Origin: Haberlea rhodopensis | Taxonomy: Eukaryota > Streptophyta > Magnoliopsida > Lamiales > Gesneriaceae | DNA length: 64,000 nt | NCBI GenBank assembly: GCA_907163345.1 | Contig: CAJQUN010000439.1 | Location: forward strand, 372,001 to 436,000 | Direction: 5' to 3' | Shown here: piece by piece, positions 12,201-23,532 of the stretch | How the letters are laid out: each line of letters opens with the position of its first letter | Numbering within the stretch: the first letter of the stretch is position 1 | Program-made: the position numbers and the translations under genes | Notes under the pieces: model-generated | Database searches by the model: none | What the model saw: the letters and a program-made list of their open reading frames with translations, nothing else | Told to the model about the DNA's origin: nothing

Positions 12201-15200
12201 AAGTGGGTATTTACCACAAAACACAACTCTGATGGATCCTTGGAAAGATACAAAGCCCGGTTAGTTGCCAAAGGATTTACCCGAACATATGGAGTTGATT
12301 ACACTGAGACATTCTCTCATGTGGCGAAACTTAATACAGTCCGATTAATTTTGTCTGTTGCTGCTAATCTTGACTGGCCACTAAATCAACTGGATGTAAA
12401 AAATGCGTTTTTAAATGGAGAGTTAGAGGAGGAATTGTATATGGATCCGCCACCTGGTTATACTAATGAGTTTGGATCTAAGGTGTGCAAGTTAAAAAAA
12501 TCTCTCTATGGACTTAAACAATCTCCCAGAGCATGGTTTGAAAGATTCACGAGATGTGTTAAAAGTCAGGGCTACTCCCAAGGAGAATCGGATCATACCC
12601 TGTTCACAAAAGAATCAAAATCAAACAAAATATCTGTATTAATTGTTTATGTTGATGATATTATATTGACAGGTGATGACATAGAAGAGATGACTAGGTT
12701 AAAGAAACAGTTCGCAAAAGAATTTGAGATGAAAGATTTGGGACTGTTGAAGTATTTCCTTGGTATGGAGGTGGCTAGATCAAAACAAGGAATTATACTT
12801 TCCCAAAGAAAATACACACTGGATTTGCTAAATGAAACTGGGATGAGTGGGTGTAAGCCATCAGATACTCCAATAGAAGCCAACAAGAAATTAAGAGATA
12901 TTAAAAATGGCAGGAAGGTAGATACTGGAAGATATCAACGGCTAGTTGGCAAGCTAATCTATCTCTCCCATACTAGACCTGACATTGCATTTGCAGTAAG
13001 TATGGTGAGTCAGTTCATGCACTCGCCCTTTGCAGAACATCTTGAAGCTGTGTATCGTATACTGAGATACCTGAAAGGAACTCCTGGAAAAGGACTATTC
13101 TTTGGAAAAACTGATAAAAGAGGTATAGAAGTCTACACTGATACGGACTGGGCTGGGTCTATCACTGATCGAAGATCTACATCAGGCTACTGCACCTTTG
13201 TGTGGGGTAACTTAGTAACTTGGAGAAGCAAAAAACAAATGTTGTTGCAAGAAGCAATGCAGAGGCCGAATTCAGATCTATGGCTCAAGGAGTGTGTGAA
13301 GTGATGTGGCTAAAAAGAGTAATGGAAGAATTAATGAGAGCAATCGAGTTTCCAGTAAAACTCTATTGTGATAACAAAGCAGCAATCAGCATAGTTCATA
13401 ATCCGGTTCTACATGAAAGAACCAAACATATTGAGATTGACAAGCATTTCATTAAAGAAAAAATTGAAGATGGCATGATTTGTATTCCATTTGTTCCAAG
13501 TGCTTTGCAAGTTGCTGATATTCTAACCAAAGGGTTGTCAAGACAAATCTTTGAAGACCAAGTTAGCAAGTTGGGAATGATAGATATTTTCGTACCAACT
13601 TGAGGGGAGTGTTGATAAGATAAGATTTGTTTCTTATCAGATTTGTTTCTTATAATTCAAATTATAAGATAATGATAAGATAGGAGAAAAGATTTAGTTT
13701 GATTGAGTTGTAAACTCTATTTAATAGGACTATTGTTCCTTTTGTGTTTTGAACAAGTTTGATAATTAATAAAATTATTCTGAATACACCATATTTTCGG
13801 TGCTAAACCTATTGTTCCATAGCTAGAAATATAAATATTTGACCTAATATTTCCTACAAATCCCCCTCAAACTTGGGTATAGGCGTTGATGAAACCAAAC
13901 TTGTTGATGAGACGTAGGCACGTGAGAATCCTCATGATTGGTGAGGTAGCGCTTTCAAAAACGATTTGTATTGCAGATCTCCACTGGCTTTGACGTTGCC
14001 GGACCTGGAGAAAACAACGACGACAGCTTGGGCGTTGAAGATGCGAGGAGGCGACGACGGGTACGGCTCGCAGGATAGGCGTGAGGAGGCTAGCGACGAC
14101 TAGGGCTCGAGCAGGAAGGACGTGAGGAAGCTAGTGAAGAGGCACCAACTGCTATGTGCATAAAGGCCATTGTCACGCCCCGAGACCGGGGTCGATAACA
14201 CCGGCGTTGATTGTAAATATAATTCAAAATCAACAAGCCTCGTAATACAGAATTCGAAGAAAAACCAGTCTATTAAAAATCAATGGCAGCGGCATCTTGA
14301 ACAACATCAACTAAATCATTATCTCCAAAACTGATTTGATCTTCGTCTTCGATTTCTTATTCGCTTCTATCTGGGGAGTGGATGTAAGGGGTGAGTGTTT
14401 TGGAAAACACTCAGCAAGTGGGGGCCAATCGATGTGACAATATAATACTTTTTCATAATTTTCCAAAACATATATCATAATTGGAGCATATGATATTAAT
14501 ACTGGAACATAAACTTAACAGAATTGCTCTAATCAGAGCCAGAACGGAACATGTCATATCAGAAATATTTTTCATATACGTAAAGCACAGTAAATCCTCT
14601 AATTTTCTCCTGGTACTGATATCAGTTCTCTAGACTTAACCCTCCTAGAGATAAGGTCAGAAACATCGGATCACCCACGAATAAAGGGTCTGGACTTTCC
14701 AGAACAACGGTTAACCACCGTATCAGGTCAGAATGTCTGTTATAATCCCACCGCATCAGGGTCAGAAACAGAAACAGAACTCGGAATTCCTACCAATTGG
14801 ATTTCGAAATTTAAAGTGCTTCAAAAATATAATTTTCATCAAAACATCAGAATTTCATAGTTTCAACATAGTTCACATAATCAATTGAGGTTTCTAAACA
14901 TACTTATGATTTTTCAAAAATAAAATGAATATATAACAAGAGCCCACTTACCGCTGGATATACGAACATGGTATAATGGATCCTTGGTTGAAAGATAGTA
15001 CAAAAGCTCTCTTCCCTTGCCTTGAAGTGTTCGAAATTCTTGTGTGTGAGATGGTGTGTATTTTCGAAAAAGGTGTTTGAAGATAGGATAGCATTAGAAT
15101 GGTGTGTTTTAAGGTGTAGGAATAATTAATTGGAATTCATAAATTTATGCCATTTAATGACATCATTTTTGGCAAGGTAATTGAACGTATTAGTGAGGCA

Positions 15201-18200
15201 ATTGGATGGTATGCCATGATTTGAGCTAGGCACTTAAATGTCATCGAATGGCTAATAATAAGGTTTGGTAAGTCAATTGAATGGCTAACATGATTTGGGG
15301 CAAGGCATTTGAATTGGGCAATTCAACGAGTCATCACATTATCATAGTTTGAGCAAATAATAAATGTCATCAATGGGTAATGTAAGAATTGATTGTAAAT
15401 TCCATGACTTTGGCCTCCTAATGAGAATAATTGAGTCAAGGTATTGATTGGGTCATCAATAGGAAATATGAATGGCAAAAATAATGGGTCATCACATGTT
15501 GGTCATCTAATGACATAATTTGAGCAAGACATTAAATGTCAATAAATTGGATTGAGTGAGATTGAATGGTGACAAGAATTTGGGTCATACAATTGAATGG
15601 CCTTGAATGGCTAATGTTATGATTATGGCGAGACAATGAACGACTCTCATGATTTGAAAAAGGCAATTGATTAGGCAAATTTTGGGGTCATCACAGCCAT
15701 GGCGGCTACTAGGATGTACACACGAAAGGCCGTGGCGGCTGCTACGATTTACGCAGGAGGTCCGCGGCGGCTATTGAGAGTGCTCGCGGCCAGGGTTAGA
15801 ACAGAGGAGGCGCCGGCGCAAGCCCTAGTTCTTGAATTTTTTTTTTTTTTGAAAAAAACTTGGCATATGGTACACAAGAGAAGAAATTAAATTATGTTTT
15901 CCTATATCTTATTTTCCATATTTTTCTACAATGTCCACTCACCATAGAACTTTCAGCATCTTTTGTTTCATTCCTCTATATTGAACTTCATACCGTGTCC
16001 TTTCAATGCTGCATATTTCTAAGTAATGTTCAAAACTGAAACAGGTTATAGTTCACTTTGCGAAAAAGACATGACTCAAATCTTGGGATGGAAGTTATAC
16101 CCAATTACGTCTTGACCCTTCTCGAAGATTGCTTTGTTTATTTTAGCTGCATGCATAATCTGATAATAAATGTACTCTCATTACCTCGGTTTTTTGACTT
16201 CACAATAAAATAATGATGTGATTATCATGCCTTTTTACTTCATTTCTTCTCATTTTTCTCTTCTGGGCCTTTTTCCTGCTTTGTCTATCTGCAGTGGTGA
16301 CGAGGATCAGGCTCAAGAGAGAATCAACAAGTTAGCCAAAATTTTGAAGGAGAAAGAAGTAAGCTCCAGCCTGAGAAATGCAGGAGTAGGTGTAATTAGT
16401 TGCATCATACAGAGAGATGAAGGCAGGGGTCCTATGAGGCACTCTTTTCATTGGTCAGTAGAAAAACTCTACTATGATGAAGAGCCACTATTGCGCCATC
16501 TGGAGCCTCCTCTATCCATATATCTTGAGTTGGTATGTGAATACTTGTCATTTGTGGTTACTGAGATTATATATATTTATTTTTTTGGAATTAATTAATC
16601 TTAAATTCAAAACGTCTGTTGACAGGACAAACTTACAGGTTATGATAATACACGGTATACTCCTTCCAGGGATCGACAGTGGCACCTTTATACTGTTCCA
16701 GAGAGGCCATTGTCTATCCAGAGGATGTTTCTCAGAACACTTGTCAGGCAACCCCTATCAGATGAGGGTCTGCCTGTTTGTCAGGGACTTGATAAAAAAG
16801 CGACTCAATCTCTTTGGACCATGTCCTTTACTTCAAGGAGCATTTGGAGGTCCTTGATTTCTGCAATCGAAGAGCTTGAACTTAATTCTCATAATTCTGC
16901 CATCAGGGCTGACCATGCTCATATGTACCTTTATATCTTGCGCGATCAACAGATAGATGATCTTTTGCCATTCCTCAAGTAAAATCTGAATTATTTATCA
17001 TGCTTTTTTTTATGTGCGAAGGTTTATTTACATATCAACTCTAAGGTTGCCTTCTTTTAAAAAAATCATTTTCAGAAAGATCCACATAAATGATGGACAT
17101 GAAGAAGCTGCAGTTGAGCAAATCTTAGAGGAGCTGGCACATGAAATCAATGCATCAATTGGTGTGAAAATGCACCGTTTAGGTGTTTGTGTATGGGAAG
17201 TTAAGCTTTGGATATCATCTGAGGGAGGAGCTAATGGAGCATGGAGAGTTGTGGTCACAAATGTCACTGGTCACACTTGTATTGTGCATGTACGTGATGT
17301 TCTGACTTGCACATTGATGTGACTGGATTATTTGGAGAGATGACCAGTCCTGAAACTTTATAAATAAAAATTTCCATTTCGAATACGTGGGTTCTTGAAT
17401 TTTGAATGGATGCTACAGTGATTTAGTAGATTTGATACCACATACGCAGAAATCTATCTTCAATTTCTCTAGGAGACTTATATAGTGGAGAATGATGCTT
17501 CAAGTTCTTTTTGTGATCATTAAATGCTAGTTCATTTATGGACCACCTTGGATGTTCAGGTTTTGAACTTGGTAAACTTCTGTTAATGACGTAATCTTCT
17601 CATTTTGTCTTTTCAGATATACAGAGAAGTTGAAGATTCAAGCAGGGAAAGCGTTGTCTACAAGTCAACCTCCGGGCAGGGCCCTTTGCATGGAAGCGCT
17701 GTTAATGCACAATATAAACCTTTAGGCATTATTGACCAGAAACGTCTTTTAGCCAGGAAAAGCAACACGACTTATTGCTACGATTTTCCGCTGGTACACA
17801 TTAATTATTAAATTATTTTCAGAGATTGAATCAACACACTTGGTTTTGAAAAGTGTATCTATTGACAGGCATTTGAGGCATGTTTGGACAAATCTTGGAC
17901 CCAACATCCTGGTGTTAGCAAGCCAAAAGATAAAGACATTCTCCATGTTACAGAATTTATTTTCGCTGATCGGAAAGGTGCCTGGGGTACTCCTCTAGTT
18001 TCCATTGACCGACAACCGGGGCTGAATGATGTTGGCATGGTAGCCTGGCGTATGGACATGTCCACACCTGAATTTCCTTCCGGAAGAACAATTTTCGTCG
18101 TATCAAATGATGTAACCTTCAAAAATGGTTCATTTGGCCCCAGGGAAGATGCATTTTTTCAGGCGGTAACTGATATAGCTTGCACTCATAAAGTACCTCT

Positions 18201-20180
18201 AATTTATCTGGCAGCAAATTCAGGGGCCCGTATCGGTGTAGCAGAGGAAGTTAAATCTTGCTTTAAAGTTGGTTGGTCCGATGAAACAAACCCTGAACGT
18301 GGTTTCCAATATATTTACCTAACTCCCGAGGACTATGCTCGCACTGAATCTTCTGTCATAGCACATGAGTTAAAGCTCTCAAGTGGCGAAAGCCGATGGG
18401 TACTTGATACTATTGTAGGTAAGGAAGATGGTTTAGGGGTCGAAAACTTAACTGGTAGTGGCGCCATTGCCAGTGCATATTCAAGGGCATACAAGGAAAC
18501 ATTTACTCTGACCTATGTGACAGGTAGAACTGTCGGGATTGGTGCTTATCTTGCTCGTCTTGGTATGAGGTGCATACAAAGACTCGATCAACCCATTATT
18601 CTCACTGGTTTTTCTGCATTAAATAAGCTTCTAGGTCGGGAGGTGTACAGTTCCCACATGCAACTCGGTGGACCCAAAATTATGGCGACTAATGGGGTCG
18701 TTCATCTCACGGTCTCAGATGATCTTGAGGGGATATCATCTATTTTGAAGTGGTTGAGCTTTGTTCCTCCATACGCTGGTGGGCCACTTCCAATTTTAAC
18801 TCCATTGGATCCTCCTGATAGGCCGGTTGAATATGTACCAGAGACATCCTGTGATCCCAGAGAAGCTATTTGTGGCGTTATCGAAGGTTCTGGGAAGTGG
18901 CTCGGAGGCATGTTTGACAGGGAAAGCTTTATTGAGACACTGGAAGGCTGGGCAAGAACGGTTGTCACTGGCCGTGCAAAACTTGGAGGAATACCTGTGG
19001 GAATTGTTGCTGTTGAGACTCGAACTATGATGCAAGTGATTCCTGCGGATCCTGGACAGCCAGATTCACACGAAAGAGTCGTTCCCCAAGCAGGGCAGGT
19101 TTGGTTTCCCGATTCTGCTTCTAAGACTGCTCAAGCATTGATGGATTTTAGCAGAGAAGAGCTGCCTCTCTTCATTCTTGCAAACTGGAGAGGATTTTCA
19201 GGTGGGCAAAGGGACCTATTTGAAGGTATATTACAAGCTGGATCGACAATTGTCGAGAACCTTAGAACATACAAACAACCCGTTTTCATATACATACCCA
19301 TGATGGGCGAACTCCGTGGTGGTGCTTGGGTGGTTGTGGATGGTAAGATCAATCCAGATCATATTGAAATGTATGCAGAACAAACGGCCAGAGGAAATGT
19401 CCTTGAGCCAGAAGGTTTGATCGAGATCAAATTTCGAAATAGAGAATTGCTGGAATGCATGGGTAGAATCGATCCCGAGCTAATTGCTCTAAAGGCGAAA
19501 CTTCTAGAAGACAGAACCAATGCTACACACGAAACTCTTGAAGATTTACATAAACGAATAAAAGCACGTGAAAAACAACTTTTGCCACTGTACACTCAGA
19601 TAGCTACAAAATTTGCGGAGCTGCATGATACTTCGCTTAGAATGGCTGCAAAAGGGGTGATCAAACAAGTTGTTGAATGGAAAAAATCTCGGTCTTTCTT
19701 CTACAGAAGATTGCGCAGGAGAATTGTCGAGGATGAATTGGTCAAGTCTCTGAGAGATGCTGCTGGCCAACAGCTCGATTATAAATCAGCATTGGACATG
19801 ATTAAGATTTGGTTCTTAAGATCACACATTTCAGGAGGGAAAGAAAGTTCATGGATGGATGATGAAGCTTTCTTTTCATGGAAGGATGATTCAAGAAACT
19901 ATGAAAAGGAACTGCAGGACTTGCGGGTACAAAAGATGTCGATACAGTTGTCTAACATTGAAAACTCCCCAATGGATTTACTTGCACTACCTCAAGGTCT
20001 TGCTGCATTCCTGAAAAAGGTAAGTTTGTTTGTTCACTCGGCGTCCATACTTTAATGTCTTTTTACAGATTTTTTCTCGTCACGATATTGAAATATAAAT
20101 GATAAACAATGCAGGTGGATCCATCAATCAGAGATCAACTGATTGGTGAACTAACAGAGGTGCTTGGTCAGTTCAGTTAG
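300..20180 (+). CDS. ACC1: Homomeric (multidomain) acetyl-CoA carboxylase, cytosolic; 31 coding exons, apparently intact
   Basis: It carboxylates acetyl-CoA to malonyl-CoA with ATP and bicarbonate, in the cytosol. Coding exons: 300-674, 1039-1245, 1326-1487, 1651-1743, 1824-1919, 2120-2293, 2550-2643, 2726-2913, 3004-3054, 3132-3171, 4329-4453, 4544-4660, 4751-4825, 4905-4961, 5415-5519, 5678-5764, 5832-6023, 6091-6279, 6433-6543, 6632-6718, 6819-6995, 7396-7473, 7568-7690, 7811-8080, 8165-8493, 16295-16532, 16626-16978, 17076-17289, 17617-17793, 17869-20019, 20115-20180. They total 2,266 aa, close to the usual ~2,250. Biotin carboxylase: about residues 30-530, with the ATP-grasp glycine loop ASWGGGGKGIRK ending at 248. 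Biotin carrier: EVMKM in exon 17, biotinyl lysine at 722. Central domain: about 745-1480. Carboxyltransferase: about 1529-2245, nearly all in the 2,151-nt exon 30. The start MSEAQRR follows a splice acceptor, and no transit peptide precedes it, so I favour the cytosolic form. Frames agree at every junction. Confidence 0.95.
3775..4237. mobile_element. hAT-superfamily MITE in ACC1 intron 10, with perfect 8-bp target duplication
   Basis: The 463-bp element starts TAGGGGTGTAA and ends with its near-perfect inverted copy (one extra C in the C run). The 8-bp sequence CTTGTGAT lies immediately outside both ends (3767-3774 and 4238-4245). An 8-bp duplication and this terminus type fit the hAT superfamily. 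The interior is AT-rich with repeated GAGCTCAAGCT-like words and has no transposase, so it is non-autonomous. It makes up about 40% of the 1,157-bp intron and does not touch either splice site. Confidence 0.9.
5520..5677 (+). other. ACC1 intron 15 with a GC-AG splice pair
   Basis: Protein continuity requires exon 15 to end with ATG CAG at 5519 and exon 16 to begin with CTG AAT GGA at 5678. The intron then begins GCATGA instead of GT and ends TTGCAG. GC-AG introns are a known minor class of the U2 spliceosome, about 1% of plant introns. No nearby GT keeps the frame and the conserved sequence, so GC is the only reasonable reading, apart from a sequencing error. Confidence 0.75.
8990..9201 (+). 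repeat. 5' LTR of the Copia element in intron 25
   Basis: The 212-bp repeat begins TGTTGATAAG and ends TTCCATA. It matches 13610-13821 except for C/A at 9112 versus 13732 and C/T at 9161 versus 13781. The target duplication and the primer site both place the end at TA, so the termini are TG...TA rather than the usual TG...CA. Confidence 0.93.
9202..9214 (+). other. Primer binding site, initiator methionine tRNA type
   Basis: TGGTATCAGAGCC directly follows the 5' LTR. It is the standard plant LTR-retrotransposon site complementary to the 3' end of initiator tRNA-Met. Confidence 0.93.
9246..10650 (+). pseudogene. Copia gag and protease region, broken
   Basis: The reading frame starts at ATG 9246 (MADPNSSSS). 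The gag core has FNGRNYLEWAQSVRLV and ends in a zinc knuckle of the form CX2CX4HX4C near 10060-10095 (CEKCKKPWHTIETC). The protease active site ILDSGATDHMTG lies at about 10368-10403. There is a frameshift near 9,620-9,650, an in-frame TAG at 9790-9792 just after DSARY, and a second TAG at 10648-10650 at the protease-integrase border. A functional capsid-protease polyprotein therefore cannot be made from this copy. Confidence 0.88.
10657..13603 (+). pseudogene. Copia integrase, reverse transcriptase and RNase H, two frameshifts
   Basis: Integrase: the zinc-binding part includes HYRLGHPS and CESCELAKHH, followed by catalytic-core blocks HSDVWG, SDNGKEYF and GVAERKNR. A frameshift near 11,065 separates them. 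The frame is then open from 11106 to 13304 (732 codons) and covers the integrase core, the linker and the reverse transcriptase with its catalytic YVDD at 12648-12659 intact. A further indel near 13,228 shifts the RNase H end (SNAEAEFRSMAQG, YCDNKAAISIVHNPVLHERTKHI) into another frame, which ends at TGA 13601-13603. Domain order and sequence are typical Ty1/Copia. Confidence 0.9.
13601..13609 (+). other. Polypurine tract of the Copia element
   Basis: TGAGGGGAG lies directly before the 3' LTR, the usual place for plus-strand priming. It overlaps the last stop codon. Confidence 0.85.
13610..13821 (+). repeat. 3' LTR of the Copia element in intron 25
   Basis: This 212-bp copy matches 8990-9201 with two substitutions. 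It lies in sense inside the intron, so any LTR polyadenylation signal would act on the ACC1 transcript strand. Confidence 0.93.
14171..15695. mobile_element. Solo LTR (Ty3/Gypsy-like), 1,525 bp, in ACC1 intron 25
   Basis: It begins TGTCACGCCCCGAG and ends GGGGTCATCACA, with the 5-bp duplication GCCAT on both sides (14166-14170 and 15696-15700). No primer site, purine tract or coding sequence is present inside. The termini resemble those of the Gypsy LTR at 31,037-32,909 (TGTAAGACCCC...ATCATCACA), so I infer a Gypsy origin and loss of the interior by LTR-LTR recombination. The right third (about 15,150-15,690) is a degenerate repeat of words such as AATTGAATGGC and GGTCATC. Confidence 0.85.
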
Positions 20181-20290
20181 CCTTTCTGATTCCACAAATC
20201 TAGATCCGAATAGAATATTTTCCACCATGTAATGCAATTTTCTGTTCCATTAATTGTCTGCATGTTTCAATAATCGGTCGCTGTAATGTT
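20181..20290 (+). other. ACC1: ACC1 3' untranslated region (extent inferred)
   Basis: T-rich sequence follows the TAG at 20178-20180. There is no canonical AATAAA; near variants such as CAATAA occur near 20,268. The cleavage site cannot be fixed from sequence, so the end given is approximate. Confidence 0.4.
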
Positions 20291-22825
20291 TGTTCTTGAT
20301 AGAGTAGTAGAAGTTATAATTAATTATTTAAACTGGCAGAAAGTTGCATTATCATCTGTAAGGTCTGTTGATAAAGTTCTTGCCAGCCCTTGTATGTATT
20401 TAAAATTTTGTAAAAGACATCGGGTTTTTTCATACATGGAGAATATTTATCATTTAGGCATCGCATGTTTGAGCAGAATAAGAAAATGGGAAACTTTAGT
20501 TTGTATTTGTTTCAAGAAACAACCCAAAATTATACGAGTGAAATAACATATAATCCAAATAAAATATGCCACTTTGGCAGAGTAATCACCAAAAGAAAAC
20601 AGTAGATATTACTTATTTTCTTGGTTTCTTTTCTTTTTTCTTCCTCTTCTGTTCCTCGCATTTCTTCCTCTCTTTTTCTACCTTCCATTTATATGTTGTA
20701 TTGTTTTCTTTTGAAAAAACATTTTTTGTGAGATGTACTCTTCATTCATTATTGAAATTTTTGTGCTCTACATTAATTTTACTATACATATCGATTTCAT
20801 ATACATGAATGTGAGCCCATGTATGTTCCAGAAAATACGCAATCGATGCAAATCGAGATTCCGAGCAATATTACCACATTGTACTTATTATTGTTCCATC
20901 ATTAACTTGAATCCGTCTACGGTTTTCTTGGAACCATAAACAGAACCGGACCCGTCTCCGAAAAATTGAAAACAAGACCATTTGACGGTTTGTCATCGTA
21001 ACCTTAACCATAATCGTAATACTAAATTAATCTTAAATTTTAAGACTTGTAGTATACATAGATAACTTAATATATTTATATATATATATATATAATTAAA
21101 GTACTTAATTTATATAAATTGAATTTAACCAATTTTTAAATTCTTTTTGAGAAAAAACAATTAAATATTGATGATATTACATAATATAATTATTGAATAA
21201 TTAGCATTTTTTAAATTTAATATCTCTTAAGTTAGAATAAAATTTTTAGTTCAAATAAAACCTAAGCGTTACTAAATCACAACCCAAACCGTCAGGAGCG
21301 GGAAATGAAACGTTTAGTTTTCGCTGGGTTCCTACTTTTACTAGATTAAAATTATTTTGGCTCAAGTTTTACTTGAGTTTATTTCAACATTGCAGAAGCT
21401 CGAAATATAGCTAGTGGTTTGATTTTTAAATGTATTTATAAAATATGACAAGGATTTTTTTTGGATTGCTTATTAGTATGTGTTTGTAAATGCTTATGAG
21501 AAGCATTTATCTACTTTTCATACCAAAATAATAGATTTTGGGTGTTCGACTTTCCTTGCTTCTGCTTATCTTTCTCTAAAAAAAACTGGTAAAAACAGAA
21601 TTAGATAAGCAAGTCATGATATGCTAATGACTGCTTTAAATTAAGTTATGACAATTTTATAAATAGTTGAAGTTCATTAGTAAATATTCAGTGTTTTTGA
21701 TTAAAATCATTTTTTTCCAACTTTAAGCAAAAACAATACAAAAATATTTTGAATAAGCAATTGTAAATGTACCATTAATGTTGTGCTGCCTATTTTCAAC
21801 ACACGGGGAGGTAAGTTGCACCTGATCACAAACACACGGCAAAACTCTGTCAACTTGACTTTCTACTTTTAGGTTTGGATTACATCTTTATGTTATTCTT
21901 TAGGTGTAGATTAGCTGTATGTTATTCTTTATGTGTAACTTACCCCCATCAACGTATAATTGACATTTTAATATGTAATCTCAAGTACAGGCGAATAAGA
22001 AGGCGTTGTCACACAAATCATACGTAAAGATGGTTTTTTTGCACCCATTCATAAACCAAAATGGATAATCTGCCTAATTTTAAACCACATGGGTTTTCAT
22101 GCCAAAACCACCCACATTTTAAACCTTGAGCACAGGGCTACATGCTAAATTCAACTTCTCTTCTTTGCCGCTCGTCTCTTAGGACATTGTAACCTTAACA
22201 CATTGCTGACAAACTATAGTATCTTAATACCTAAATTATTGGCTAAATTATAGTAGTATTTTTGGCTCTACAGAAAAAAAAACATAACTTCTTTTGTTTG
22301 ATATGTCTCTATTGTCAGATTGTTGTTTGCCGGTTAAATTAGAGAAAATCATGTATGGATCAGGTCCTGCTATACAAATATGTATATATGTAAGTATGTG
22401 TGTGTTGGTGTATAACAAGACCCGATACATACAAGAGTTTCCCATTAAATTACTCTGATACTTGTATTGTTTCTATCGATAATCTCCTCTTCACATATTA
22501 ATGACCTTCCTTCACATAACTTATACCTTCCTGTTTGAGTTAATGCTTTTGATAGACATGACCACGATTAAAATCTAGGTTTAACTTTAATAGGGGCCTA
22601 GCCTTGGATGGGCTGGCTGGTCATGGTTCAATTTGTATAAAACTGTGAATCCGTTGATTAACCAGCGGTTCACAAAATTATAATTTTTATTGTTTTATAT
22701 TAAATTAAATTAAATTGAAAATATCTCCACCATATGAAATTGAACTCCAAACCTACAATTTATAAGCATAACCGAATTAACCCCTGACCAATAGATATTT
22801 GGGCCTATGTAACGTCATTTGATGT
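20291..22825. other. AT-rich intergenic DNA, no gene seen
   Basis: I see no conserved coding sequence on either strand. A short (TA)n tract lies near 21,078-21,098. The stretch 21,440-21,790 has repeated words such as GCTTATGAGAAGCATTTAT and ends in AATAAGCAATTG, opposite a start of ATTGCTTATTAG. That resembles a decayed MITE, but no target duplication is clear. Confidence 0.5.
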
Positions 22826-23532
22826 TAGGCCATCGCCAACCATAAATTTTATTTTAACGCAACTTTTGCACCAAAATAGTGTAATTTTTACACGAAATAC
22901 AAAACTCATCTCCAACCAATCTACTTCAAACCTTACACTATAAAGAATATTCCTTTTAGTTTCATTTATAACTATTATTTAATTCTTTTATATATTTATT
23001 TATAAATTTATATTTAAATAAATTATCAATTTAATTTAATTTTTTTAAATTAAATTAATTAAATTTATATAAATATTAAATTTAATCAAGTTTAGTTTAA
23101 TAATTAATTAATTAACTTAACATAATCATTAATTACTTCATAAACAAGTTTTATATCATTAACAACTATTAAATTTAACTTTTATAAATATTTATTATAA
23201 AAAATTTAATTATAAAAATTAATACTATTTAATAATAATTATGTATAAATTACCAAAATTTAGTTATAGTTTTTTTAAAATAAATATTAAATAATAATAA
23301 TATAATAAATAATTAAACATTATACAAATAAGAAGAAAACAAAAAAAAAATTTAAAAAAGAAAAAAAGCGCCACTTTTGGTGTATTGCTACAGTGCCACG
23401 CTATATTGGCGTGGCACTGTAGCACATCACCATTTTCACGCAGAAAATGATGCTGCGTTGGAGCAAGGGAGGGGACTCCATTTTGGCGTCCAACACCAAA
23501 ATGACGTCCCCTTGGAGATGCTCTTGTGTTAT
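22826..23532. mobile_element. Possible MITE with imperfect terminal repeats
   Basis: The left end GGCCATCGCCAACC and the right end, read on the other strand (GAGCATCTCCAAGG), match imperfectly. The right 150 bp holds an inverted pair, CAGTGCCACGC and GCGTGGCACTG. The middle is almost pure A/T. The termini belong to a type often seen in plant MITEs. No clean target duplication is visible, so both ends and superfamily are uncertain. Confidence 0.35.

Larger units (their letters stand above)
8990..13821 (+). mobile_element. Ty1/Copia retrotransposon, complete but coding-defective, inside ACC1 intron 25
   Basis: This is a 4,832-bp element with identical-length LTRs, a tRNA-iMet primer site, gag-pol in the order gag, protease, integrase, reverse transcriptase, RNase H (the Copia order), a polypurine tract, and the target duplication GCTAG at 8985-8989 and 13822-13826. 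It lies in sense with ACC1. It entered the left LTR-like part of the older element. The LTRs differ at 2 of 212 positions, so the insertion is recent. Even so, its reading frame is broken at least five times. Confidence 0.95.
8768..15930 (-). mobile_element. Old LTR-type element remnant, outermost of the nest in ACC1 intron 25
   Basis: The ends are TGTTGAAAATATG and TTTTTCTACA, flanked by the 5-bp duplication ATGTC (8763-8767 and 15931-15935). Its own sequence survives in three pieces (8768-8989, 13827-14170, 15701-15930), about 800 bp. The left piece plus 13827-13858 reads on the minus strand as a 254-bp LTR starting TGTAGG, with a TATA-like box near 8855, ending CAACA. A purine-tract complement (AATCCCCCTCAAAC) follows at 13859. 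This fits a Copia-type element in antisense. The right terminus, however, matches the left end in inverted rather than direct orientation over about 70 bp, so the element is rearranged or not a plain LTR element. The GC-rich pieces at 14000-14170 and 15701-15835 are unidentified. Confidence 0.6.
8494..16294 (+). other. ACC1 intron 25, enlarged to 7.8 kb by nested retroelements
   Basis: The donor GTATCT follows codon fragment AG at 8493. The acceptor CTGCAG precedes T at 16295, restoring a serine codon in the conserved stretch QDSGDEDQ. Between them sit three nested elements, each described separately. Removing 8768-15930 together with one copy of the ATGTC duplication leaves an intron of about 630 bp. 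The flanks 8494-8767 and 15931-16294 are ordinary T-rich intron sequence with no other feature that I can see. Confidence 0.9.
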
